A stretch of DNA of 5,248 bases. It comes from Actinomycetes bacterium. Its GTDB lineage: Bacteria; Actinomycetota; Actinomycetes; JAHEKZ01. The notes beneath the pieces are model-generated. The model did not search any database and was not told the DNA's origin. It worked only from the letters and a program-made list of their open reading frames with translations. Positions 1 to 5,248 of the stretch are shown here, piece after piece. The stretch covers positions 1-5,248 of the forward strand of contig JAJAYM010000255.1 of NCBI GenBank assembly GCA_027117675.1. Reading direction: 5' to 3'. Both the position numbers and the translations under genes were made by a program. Position 1 is the stretch's first letter. Each line of letters opens with the position of its first letter.

Positions 1-26
1 CTGGCCACAAGTCCGTGCTCGCGTGA
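1..26 (+). CDS. 3' end of an upstream gene, probably tsaB (partial)
   Basis: The reading frame beginning at base 3 gives only GHKSVLA and a TGA stop at 24-26, so nothing in the protein itself identifies it. The stop overlaps the GTG start of rimI in a GTGA tetranucleotide, the same arrangement as at the next junction (rimI/tsaD), which suggests an operon. In actinobacteria the gene directly before rimI-tsaD is usually tsaB, the TsaD partner in t6A synthesis, so tsaB is inferred from gene order alone. The rest of the gene lies outside the window. Confidence 0.5.
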
Positions 27-508
27 TCCAGCCGGCGACCGACGTCGGGTTGCGTCCGATGCGGTGGTGGGACGTCGGGCAGGTGCATGACGTCGAGGCG
101 CGCGCGTTCCCGAAAACCGCGTGGTCGGCTGAGACGTTCTGGTCTGAGCTGGCCGGTGTTCCCGCTACTCGGCACTACGTGGTGGCCGAGACGAACGGGC
201 AGATCGTTGGATTTGCCGGGTTGATGGCGATCGGTGCCGACGCCGACGTTCAGACCCTCGCTGTTGATGCAGTCGGCCAGCGACAGGGAGTGGGAAGGCG
301 GCTGCTCGATGCCCTGCTCGGTGAGGCGGACCTCCGTGGCTGTACCCGCGTCACTCTCGAAGTCGCTGCAACGAGCGAGGCCGCGCAGCGTCTCTACCTT
401 CGTCGCGGCTTTGCCGTGATCGCTCGCCGATCTAGCTACTACGGGCCTGGCGCTGATGCCCTGATCATGCGGATACGACTCCGGCCCGATAGCGAACCGG
501 AAGGGTGA
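23..508 (+). CDS. rimI: RimI-type GNAT protein N-acetyltransferase
   Basis: A 161-residue single-domain GNAT acetyltransferase. Members of this family move an acetyl group from acetyl-CoA to the N-terminal amine of proteins, classically ribosomal protein S18. Visible family marks are the N-terminal LRPMRWWD stretch (10-17), the acetyl-CoA pyrophosphate loop QRQGVG (86-91, Q/RxxGxG/A), LEV with E113 in the position of the RimI catalytic glutamate, LYLRRGF (124-130) with Y125 in the position of the catalytic tyrosine, and a RimI-like tail RRSSYYGPGADALIMR. The usual SN before the LYxxxGF helix is SE here (118-119). The GTG start at 23 is chosen because the conserved strand begins before the next ATG (59) and because GTG overlaps the upstream stop; no clear Shine-Dalgarno is seen, which fits coupling. 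It overlaps tsaD by 4 bases. In vivo substrates of actinobacterial RimI can be broader than S18 and cannot be read from the sequence. Confidence 0.93.
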   Translation: MIQPATDVGLRPMRWWDVGQVHDVEARAFPKTAWSAETFWSELAGVPATRHYVVAETNGQIVGFAGLMAIGADADVQTLAVDAVGQRQGVGRRLLDALLGEADLRGCTRVTLEVAATSEAAQRLYLRRGFAVIARRSSYYGPGADALIMRIRLRPDSEPEG

Positions 509-1563
509 GCGTTGTGGGCAACCAGCCCTTGGTTCTTGGTATCGAAACCTCGTGCGATGAAACAGGCGTCGGCATCGTGCGCGGCACAACGCTGCTGGCG
601 GACGCGGTCGCGAGCAGCGTTGATGAGCACGCCAGATTCGGTGGGGTCGTCCCTGAGGTGGCGAGCCGCGCACACTTGGAGGCCATGCCGGCCACGATCG
701 AGCTGGCTTTGAGCGACGCGGGGGTGGTGCTCTCCGACGTCGACGCGATTGCCGTCACCGCCGGCCCAGGGCTGGTCGGGGCGCTGCTCGTCGGCACCGC
801 GACCGCCCAGGCGCTGGCGTTGGCGACAGGCAGGCCGCTGTACGGCGTCAACCACCTCGCAGCCCATGTTGCCGTTGACCGACTTGAGCACGGGCCACTG
901 CCACAGCCGGCCGTCGCACTGTTGGTGAGCGGTGGGCACTCATCGTTGCTGCGAGTCGATGATGTAACCGCGGAGGTGACGGCCTTGGGGACCACCCTCG
1001 ACGACGCTGCGGGGGAGGCGTTTGACAAGGTCGGTCGCCTGCTGGGTCTGCCCTTTCCCGGGGGCCCGCACATTGACCGGCTCGCGGCCGATGGAGATCC
1101 GCAGGCCATCGACTTTCCGCGAGGACTCACCGGGCCGCGAGACCTCGAGCAACACCGGTTCGACTTCTCGTTCTCCGGCCTCAAAACCGCCGTGGCTCGA
1201 TGGGTTGAGCTGCGCGAGAGAGCAGGCGAACCAATCAACGGCCCCAACATTGCAGCTGCCTTCCAGGAGGCAGTGGTTGACGTGCTCAGTCGCAAAGCGG
1301 TGGACGCCTGTCGGCAGCAGGGCGTTGGACATCTGCTGCTGGGTGGAGGCGTCGCGGCGAACTCAAGGCTGCGAGTGCTGTTGGAGCAGCGCTGCGTGGC
1401 GGCCGGCGTCGCGCTCCGGGTACCGCGTCCTGCGCTCTGCACCGACAACGGCGCAATGGTGGCAGCGCTCGGAGCCGCCTTACTCGAGGCGGGACGCCCG
1501 GCCTCCGCTCTAGGGCTTGCGGTGGACTCCGGACTTCCCGTGGATCAGGTGGGTGTTGTCTGA
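505..1563 (+). CDS. tsaD: tRNA N6-threonylcarbamoyladenosine transferase TsaD (Kae1/Gcp family)
   Basis: A 352-residue cytoplasmic protein of the ASKHA/Kae1 fold that transfers the threonylcarbamoyl group from TC-AMP to A37 of ANN-decoding tRNAs, working with TsaB and TsaE. Visible motifs are GIETSCDETGVG (12-23), NHLAAH (116-121) with metal ligands H117 and H121, SGGH (142-145), DDAAGEAFDKVGR (166-178), FSFSGLKTA (221-229), GGGVAANS (280-287) and CTDNGAM (312-318) with D314 as the third metal ligand. NHLAAH in place of the common NHLEGH keeps both histidines. Length is normal for the family and all catalytic motifs are present, so it should be active. The GTG start at 505 overlaps the rimI stop (GTGA); a second GTG at 514 would shorten it by three residues. 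The gene was once annotated as a glycoprotease (gcp), which is now considered wrong. Confidence 0.97.
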   Translation: MSVVGNQPLVLGIETSCDETGVGIVRGTTLLADAVASSVDEHARFGGVVPEVASRAHLEAMPATIELALSDAGVVLSDVDAIAVTAGPGLVGALLVGTATAQALALATGRPLYGVNHLAAHVAVDRLEHGPLPQPAVALLVSGGHSSLLRVDDVTAEVTALGTTLDDAAGEAFDKVGRLLGLPFPGGPHIDRLAADGDPQAIDFPRGLTGPRDLEQHRFDFSFSGLKTAVARWVELRERAGEPINGPNIAAAFQEAVVDVLSRKAVDACRQQGVGHLLLGGGVAANSRLRVLLEQRCVAAGVALRVPRPALCTDNGAMVAALGAALLEAGRPASALGLAVDSGLPVDQVGVV

Positions 1564-1684
1564 GCCGCTGAGAGGGCGATCCACCGGTTGGGTGAATGCC
1601 AGTCGTTTCGCATCGGCGATGTGAATGTTCGGTCAGGATGGGTCGACGGACGCGGTCTGGTGGCCGGCGGATGGGCCGAGGCGC

Positions 1685-1690
1685 GAGGGG
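1685..1690 (+). promoter_or_regulatory. Ribosome binding site that decides the start of the PHP hydrolase
   Basis: GAGGGG lies 4 bases before ATG 1695 and 7 bases before GTG 1698. The in-frame ATGs further upstream (1596, 1638, 1671) have no comparable site, and their translation is Arg/Gly-rich with no domain signal. This places the start directly before the Tat signal peptide. The spacing slightly favours GTG 1698, the codon preference ATG 1695; the two differ by one residue. Confidence 0.55.
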
Positions 1691-1694
1691 ATCC

Positions 1695-3569
1695 ATGGTG
1701 GGGGAACGGCTCTACGACCGGCGAACGGTGCTCCGCGGCGCCGCGACGACTGCTCCCTTCGCCGCGGCTGGCATCACGCTGGAGTCGAGACCGGCAGTGG
1801 CTGCTCCCCCGGACGACGGCCTGATTCCCACGCGGATGGCGATGCATGTGCAGGCCTGTTTCAGCGAAGGCAGTGGGTCGATGCAGGCGCACCTGGCCGA
1901 GGCCGCTCGTACCGGCATTGACGTCATTTGGTGGACCGAGCACGACCATCGCATGGTGGCTCGCCGCCTTCTCACCGACGTCCACTTCAATGGTCTCACC
2001 GAGTGGGCCGGTGCAACCAGTGTCACGTGGCGATCATCGCTCGCTGGGGAGGTCGACACATCGAGTGCGTGGATCGTGACGAAGCCGACGTCACCCAACG
2101 ACGTAGGCGACAGCGCGATGCAGCTGTCGGTGGCGAGTTCAGGGAGCGTCGGTGGAACGCGCACGGTGACCGCACACGTCAAGAACTTTGGGCTGAACAC
2201 CTCGATCGACGGCACCACCGTCCTCGTCGATGTTCGACCGGTCGACGTCGGCGAGGACGCCTGGTTCGACATCGTGATGGAGACCTCGTACCGGCCTGCG
2301 GCCGCTGGCCGCCCCGCCGGCCAGTACCGACTCCGGTACCGCGTTGGCGGTGGACGTCCAGTCGGCACGGTGACAGAGGTCGAGCCACTGGACGGCCTCA
2401 TCGTCCTGGAGGCACCACCAGATGCGTGGACGACGTTAGAACTCGACCCGGTAGCCGACTTCGCGCTCCTGTGGTCCGACATCGACTTCCGGGACGCCGC
2501 TCTCACGACCTTCGCGTTCGCCGTCACCTCTCGCAACCAGGTCATCTCGACTGTGGTGGTCGACGCCCTACGGTTCGACCGAGTGCGCAAGGGACCGGCC
2601 GCGGTGCTCGACGTGCAGCGCGACCTGATGGCGCATTACGCCCCGCTCTATCCGACGGTCGTGCAGCACCAGGGCCTCGAGGTGTCGGAGAACACTCCGC
2701 ACTTGAATTGGTTCGGTGAGCCGGAGATCTGGCCGGCGTCACATCCTGGCAACTTCGACATCGGGCTGGCTATCTCGACGATCCAGGCGGCCGGCGGCGT
2801 CGCCTCGTACAACCATCCGTTCGGCACGTCTGGTGCAGGACTGTCGAGCACTCAGCGGGTGAACAAGAGACGCTCGCTCACTGCCACCTTCGTCGAAGAG
2901 CGGGTGTTCGGGGCCGATGTCATTGAGGTCGGATACACCGGTGGCCGGGCTGGCATGACGCAGAGCGACTACATCTCGATGTGGGATGTCCTGTCGCGCA
3001 ATCTGGTCTTCGCCACCGGCGTCGGAGTGACCGACGACCACGACGGTCATGACTGGACGGACCAGAAGTGGCGCCACTTCACCGGCGTGTGGGCTCCCAA
3101 CACCGAGCTGGCGTCACTGCAAGGCGTGCTCCGCGCCGGCAGGGCGTGGTTCGCCGACCTCGCACTCTTCACCGGCACGATCGATGTGCTCGGCGCCGGC
3201 TTTGTCCCGATGGGATCGGTGGGTCAGGTCGACACCGATCAAGCATCGCTCGACGTTTACCTGTCCGACCTTCCCGCCGGATGGCGGATCGGCGTCATCA
3301 GTGGCGTGGCCGACGAAGCGGGAAGTTCTGTGCTCGACCCTGTCGTGACGAGTCGCGCATTTAGCGAGTTCGACTTGGTCGAGGGTGTGCTCTCCCTCAA
3401 AGTGAGCTCGACGACCTCTCGATTTCATCGCGTCGTACTTCGGGATGGCGACAGCGTCGTCCGCGCCTACTCCAATCCCCTGTGGTTGTTGCGGTCGACA
3501 CCGACGGCAGTAGTGCCCGAGTCGCGGTGGGTGGAGCCGCCACCACCGCCGATCGACCCCCAAGGCTGA
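1695..3569 (+). CDS. Tat-exported PHP-superfamily metallohydrolase, CehA/McbA-like
   Basis: About 624 residues. The N-terminus is a twin-arginine signal: DRRTVLRG (8-15), a weakly hydrophobic Ala-rich stretch, and a likely cut after AVA (34-36). Mature-protein motifs follow the PHP order: HVQ (51-53) with FSEGSGS after it, WWTEHDH (79-85), QGLEVSEN with E329 then H336, SYNHPFG with H374, and ATGVGVTDDH with D447/H449. A beta-rich insertion (about 110-295) separates the first two motifs from the rest, and a second beta-rich region (about 470-610) ends in a short Pro-rich tail. This layout resembles large CehA/McbA-type PHP hydrolases, some of which cut carbamate esters; the substrate here is unknown. 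Residue 53 is Gln where the family normally has the second metal-binding His. No membrane anchor is seen, so it is probably secreted folded with its metals. An in-frame extension back to ATG 1596 is possible but would put 40 residues before the twin Arg. The gene sits 131 bases after tsaD, so it may have its own promoter. Confidence 0.8.
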   Translation: MVGERLYDRRTVLRGAATTAPFAAAGITLESRPAVAAPPDDGLIPTRMAMHVQACFSEGSGSMQAHLAEAARTGIDVIWWTEHDHRMVARRLLTDVHFNGLTEWAGATSVTWRSSLAGEVDTSSAWIVTKPTSPNDVGDSAMQLSVASSGSVGGTRTVTAHVKNFGLNTSIDGTTVLVDVRPVDVGEDAWFDIVMETSYRPAAAGRPAGQYRLRYRVGGGRPVGTVTEVEPLDGLIVLEAPPDAWTTLELDPVADFALLWSDIDFRDAALTTFAFAVTSRNQVISTVVVDALRFDRVRKGPAAVLDVQRDLMAHYAPLYPTVVQHQGLEVSENTPHLNWFGEPEIWPASHPGNFDIGLAISTIQAAGGVASYNHPFGTSGAGLSSTQRVNKRRSLTATFVEERVFGADVIEVGYTGGRAGMTQSDYISMWDVLSRNLVFATGVGVTDDHDGHDWTDQKWRHFTGVWAPNTELASLQGVLRAGRAWFADLALFTGTIDVLGAGFVPMGSVGQVDTDQASLDVYLSDLPAGWRIGVISGVADEAGSSVLDPVVTSRAFSEFDLVEGVLSLKVSSTTSRFHRVVLRDGDSVVRAYSNPLWLLRSTPTAVVPESRWVEPPPPPIDPQG

Positions 3570-3611
3570 CCCGGCGTTCAATGCCGGCCCCGGATCGGCG
3601 ATGATAGTTCG

Positions 3612-3932
3612 GTGATTGTGCGCATGTGGGAGACCCCCGTGAAGTCCGGACAGATCGACGCTCTGATCGACTACGTCAAAGCCGAGGTCTGGCCCGGTGT
3701 CACGGCGGCCAAGGGATTCGTCGGCGGTGAGGTGCTGCGCTCGTTTGGTGAGGGCGGCGACCGACTTCTGCTGGTCACACGTTGGGAGTCGACCGAGTCG
3801 CTGTCCGGCTTCCTTGGTCCAGACTGGCAAGCGCACCAGATGACGGCCGTCCCCGCCGAGGAGCCGTTGCTGGCCGGTTCACCGTTCGTTGACCACTGGG
3901 ATCTCGTCACTAACTTCGAGGCGCGGGTCTAG
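3612..3932 (+). CDS. ABM-type (antibiotic biosynthesis monooxygenase) small protein
   Basis: A 106-residue protein with the look of a dimeric alpha-beta barrel: a first strand MIVRMWET (1-8), a helix (about 13-26), a second strand around GFVGGEVLRS (35-44), a strand LLLVTRWES (52-60) and a following helix SLSGFLGPDW (63-72). The strand-Trp-Glu-Ser pattern is typical of ABM domains, which include cofactor-free quinone-forming monooxygenases and heme-degrading enzymes, but also many proteins without known activity. I cannot place the IsdG-type Asn/His/Trp catalytic set with confidence, so no reaction is assigned. The GTG start is chosen because MIVR is the usual beginning of this family; GTG 3618 and ATG 3624 would cut into the first strand. 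No Shine-Dalgarno is visible before it. It follows the PHP gene by 42 bases and its stop is shared in CTAG with the convergent methyltransferase gene. Confidence 0.8.
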   Translation: MIVRMWETPVKSGQIDALIDYVKAEVWPGVTAAKGFVGGEVLRSFGEGGDRLLLVTRWESTESLSGFLGPDWQAHQMTAVPAEEPLLAGSPFVDHWDLVTNFEARV

Positions 3933-5155
3933 AGCGCGGGTTCTTGCGCCAGACAGACCGCCACGATCGGGTCGACGCCGATACGAGTGAGAACGATGAT
4001 GCGTCGTTCAGATGCCGTCCGTTCCAGTCGCAGCGACCGACGTAGTTCGTCGACGTCTACGGCCGATCCTCGCTTCTTGATCACAACGTGACCGACACCG
4101 TGGATGCGCAGATATCCGCGCAGTCGTTTCAGCGAGAACGGCATGACGTCGAGGACGCGGTAGCTGGCCAGGAAGGGCGAGGCCACCTCCGCATCGGTGC
4201 TGACATAGGCGATTCGCGGGTCCAGAAGCCACCCGTCGACGCCCATGGCAACGGCTGCGACCAATCCGGCACGAATCACCGCACCGTCCGGTTCGTGAAG
4301 GTACTCGCCGATCGACCGGATGGGAGGAGCCGCCTCGGTCAGGTCGGCGTCGGTGATCCGGGCTCCCGCCGGAAGCAGAGTGGCACTTCTCGATAGCGCC
4401 CCATCGCGGAGCGCTCCCCGGTAGAGGGCAGCCTCCACCACAGCGCCACCGTCTGAGACAACGCTGAACTCCGTTCCCGCAGGTACGAGGTCGCGGTCGA
4501 GACCTGGTGCGACCTTCACGCCGAGGTTCGTCACCGGAAGGGCGAGCACCCACGAGAGTGGAGGCGACCAGCTCTCCGGCCGGGTCAGGCGGCGCCCATT
4601 GAGCCGCCGTGCCGGGTCAGCGAAGGCCGCGTCGTACCGCGACCAGGTCGGGTCGCGCTGCTCCTGTACGTCGATCGATGTCACCGTGACCCGGTCGCTG
4701 TGCCCCGACGCTTCGACGTTCGCCGTCGCAACGGCCGCCGTCACTGGATCTCGGTCGAGCGCTGCGATGTCGAGCCCGACGTTGGCCAGCGCCAGGGCGT
4801 CGATACCGATGCCGCAGCCGAGGTCGGCCACCGAGCTGCCGATGCCCAGACGGCCGAAGCGCGCGGCGCGAAGGGCGGCCACCGTTGGCCGGGGTGCTTG
4901 TTCGGCGCCGTCAACGGTCAGGAGGAGATGGGGGAGCAGGGCGGCTCCGGCGGGCCCCCACCGCTGAGCGACGCGGGTGCGGAGTCTGTTCTGAGTGAGA
5001 GCGGCGGTGACCAGGGCTGGCGGGTGGCCGGCGCGTCGCAGGCGTTCGCCGGTGGCCAGGGCGGTGCGATCGTCGTACGGGAGCAGCTCGGCGAGCAGGC
5101 GGCGACCGTCGGCGCTGGTCAGCAGGGCGACGTCGGCGAGCTGCACGGCTGACAT
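3929..5155 (-). CDS. Class I SAM-dependent methyltransferase with THUMP-like C-terminal region
   Basis: A 408-residue cytoplasmic protein. An N-terminal helical region (about 1-90) precedes a Rossmann methyltransferase core: motif I VADLGCGIGIDALAL (109-123), the acidic ribose ligand LDRD (133-136), I161-D162 in the motif III position, and DPARR (180-184) as motif IV, a variant of the N/DPPY signature. The C-terminal part (about 330-405), including GYLRIHGVGHVVIKKRG and RIIVLTRI, resembles the THUMP-like domain that follows the methyltransferase domain in this actinobacterial family. THUMP-type domains bind RNA, so RNA (tRNA or rRNA) is the likely substrate, but the modified base is not known. 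The ATG start at 5155-5153 has a good Shine-Dalgarno just before it. It is convergent with the ABM gene (4-base overlap) and divergent from the presumed groES, whose CIRCE operator lies 31 bases upstream of this start. Confidence 0.85.
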   Translation of the reverse strand: MSAVQLADVALLTSADGRRLLAELLPYDDRTALATGERLRRAGHPPALVTAALTQNRLRTRVAQRWGPAGAALLPHLLLTVDGAEQAPRPTVAALRAARFGRLGIGSSVADLGCGIGIDALALANVGLDIAALDRDPVTAAVATANVEASGHSDRVTVTSIDVQEQRDPTWSRYDAAFADPARRLNGRRLTRPESWSPPLSWVLALPVTNLGVKVAPGLDRDLVPAGTEFSVVSDGGAVVEAALYRGALRDGALSRSATLLPAGARITDADLTEAAPPIRSIGEYLHEPDGAVIRAGLVAAVAMGVDGWLLDPRIAYVSTDAEVASPFLASYRVLDVMPFSLKRLRGYLRIHGVGHVVIKKRGSAVDVDELRRSLRLERTASERRIIVLTRIGVDPIVAVCLAQEPAL

Positions 5156-5164
5156 CCCCTTCCT
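5156..5164 (-). promoter_or_regulatory. Ribosome binding site of the methyltransferase gene
   Basis: Read on the minus strand, AGGAAGGGG lies directly before the ATG at 5155, giving an AGGA core 5 bases from the start. It is the strongest Shine-Dalgarno in the window and supports this start over the in-frame GTG three codons later. Confidence 0.7.
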
Positions 5165-5186
5165 GGACCGGATCCGCTGGCTACTG

Positions 5187-5213
5187 CTAGCACTCAGGTT
5201 GACGGAGTGCTAA
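5187..5213. promoter_or_regulatory. CIRCE operator (HrcA binding site) of the presumed groES-groEL operon
   Basis: The sequence CTAGCACTC, a 9-base spacer, then GAGTGCTAA matches the CIRCE consensus TTAGCACTC-N9-GAGTGCTAA at 17 of 18 arm positions; only the outermost left base differs (C for T). HrcA binds this palindrome and represses chaperonin genes until heat shock. It overlaps the -35 box and the -35/-10 spacer of the plus-strand promoter, the usual layout for direct repression. It also lies upstream of the divergent methyltransferase gene. Confidence 0.95.
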
Positions 5214-5228
5214 CGGCTTGGCTAAGTT
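5199..5228 (+). promoter_or_regulatory. Sigma70-like promoter reading out of the window, probably groES
   Basis: TTGACG (5199-5204) is a good -35 box, followed after 18 bases by TAAGTT (5223-5228), a TAnnnT-type -10 box. Transcription would start near 5235. The right arm of the CIRCE fills the spacer between the boxes. The gene served lies beyond base 5248; groES is inferred from the CIRCE and from the tsaD neighbourhood. Confidence 0.7.
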
Positions 5229-5233
5229 GAGCG

Positions 5234-5248
5234 TTGGCACTCTCACCC
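5234..5248. promoter_or_regulatory. Left half of a probable second CIRCE, cut by the window end
   Basis: TTGGCACTC (5234-5242) matches the CIRCE left arm TTAGCACTC at 8 of 9 positions and sits at the predicted transcription start of the outgoing promoter. Six spacer bases are visible before the window stops. A full element would need GAGTGCYAA at about 5252-5260. Tandem CIRCE copies are known upstream of some chaperonin operons. Confidence 0.6.

Noticed and set aside
465..1448. Long minus-strand open frame (327 codons) opposite tsaD
   Set aside because: Its translation is low-complexity Ser/Arg/Ala/Pro with no motifs, and it lies opposite the clearly coding tsaD. It is a codon-bias shadow of a high-GC gene.
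1596..1694. N-terminal extension of the PHP protein from ATG 1596
   Set aside because: The added 33 residues are Arg/Gly-rich without family features, and no ribosome binding site precedes them. The Tat signal and GAGGGG site point to 1695 or 1698.
1564..1694. Sigma70-type promoter in the gap after tsaD
   Set aside because: TTGGGT (1588-1593) is a possible -35 box but no -10 box stands at the right distance. Only the shared motif at 1612-1633 was kept, as a finding.
2305..2324. Inverted repeat CTGGCCG-6-CGGCCAG
   Set aside because: It lies inside the coding sequence of the PHP protein (an Ala/Gly/Pro-rich stretch) with no regulatory context; probably a compositional accident.
1712..2590. 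Minus-strand open frame (292 codons) opposite the PHP hydrolase
   Set aside because: Ser/Arg/Thr-rich composition and no recognisable domain; the opposite strand has a full set of PHP motifs.
3571..3587. Hairpin CCGGC-7-GCCGG after the PHP stop as a terminator
   Set aside because: The stem is only 5-6 base pairs and there is no T-run after it. Such short GC repeats are frequent by chance here.
1..5248. tRNA, rRNA, CRISPR array, insertion sequence or phage signal
   Set aside because: No cloverleaf-like segment, spaced direct repeats, transposase-like frame or terminal inverted repeats were seen on either strand by eye.

Overview
This is a high-GC window with tightly packed genes. It looks like part of an actinobacterial (Actinomycetota) chromosome. 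The main evidence is the gene order tsaB(partial)-rimI-tsaD on the plus strand and, at the right edge, a CIRCE operator with a promoter reading out of the window. In many actinobacteria this tRNA-modification cluster lies just upstream of groES-groEL, so the gene beyond base 5248 is probably groES. The exact clade cannot be read from the sequence. Acidimicrobiia or a similar lineage is only a guess.

Left part (1-1563): the last codons of an upstream gene (probably tsaB), then rimI (GNAT N-acetyltransferase) and tsaD (the Kae1-type subunit that makes t6A37 in tRNA). Both junctions are 4-base GTGA stop/start overlaps, so this is a translationally coupled operon. Middle (1564-3569): a 131-base gap, then a large Tat-exported metallohydrolase of the PHP superfamily, resembling the CehA/McbA type. 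A beta-rich insertion splits its PHP motifs, and the second His of the first HxH motif is replaced by Gln. A small ABM-type (dimeric alpha-beta barrel) protein follows (3612-3932), with a GTG start and no visible ribosome binding site.

Right part (3929-5155): on the minus strand, a class I SAM-dependent methyltransferase with a C-terminal THUMP-like region. It is convergent with the ABM gene and shares its stop in a CTAG palindrome. It is divergent from the presumed groES. The gap between them holds a nearly perfect CIRCE element over a sigma70-like promoter, followed by a second CIRCE-like half-site cut off by the window end.

The rimI/tsaD block and the methyltransferase are conserved, translation-linked functions (the RNA target of the methyltransferase is inferred). 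The exported hydrolase and the ABM protein look like lineage-specific insertions between tsaD and groES. I found no mobile element, CRISPR array, tRNA or rRNA. I found no convincing new multi-gene system. The most unusual points are the altered PHP metal site, a bipartite motif shared upstream of the two inserted genes, and the probable tandem CIRCE.
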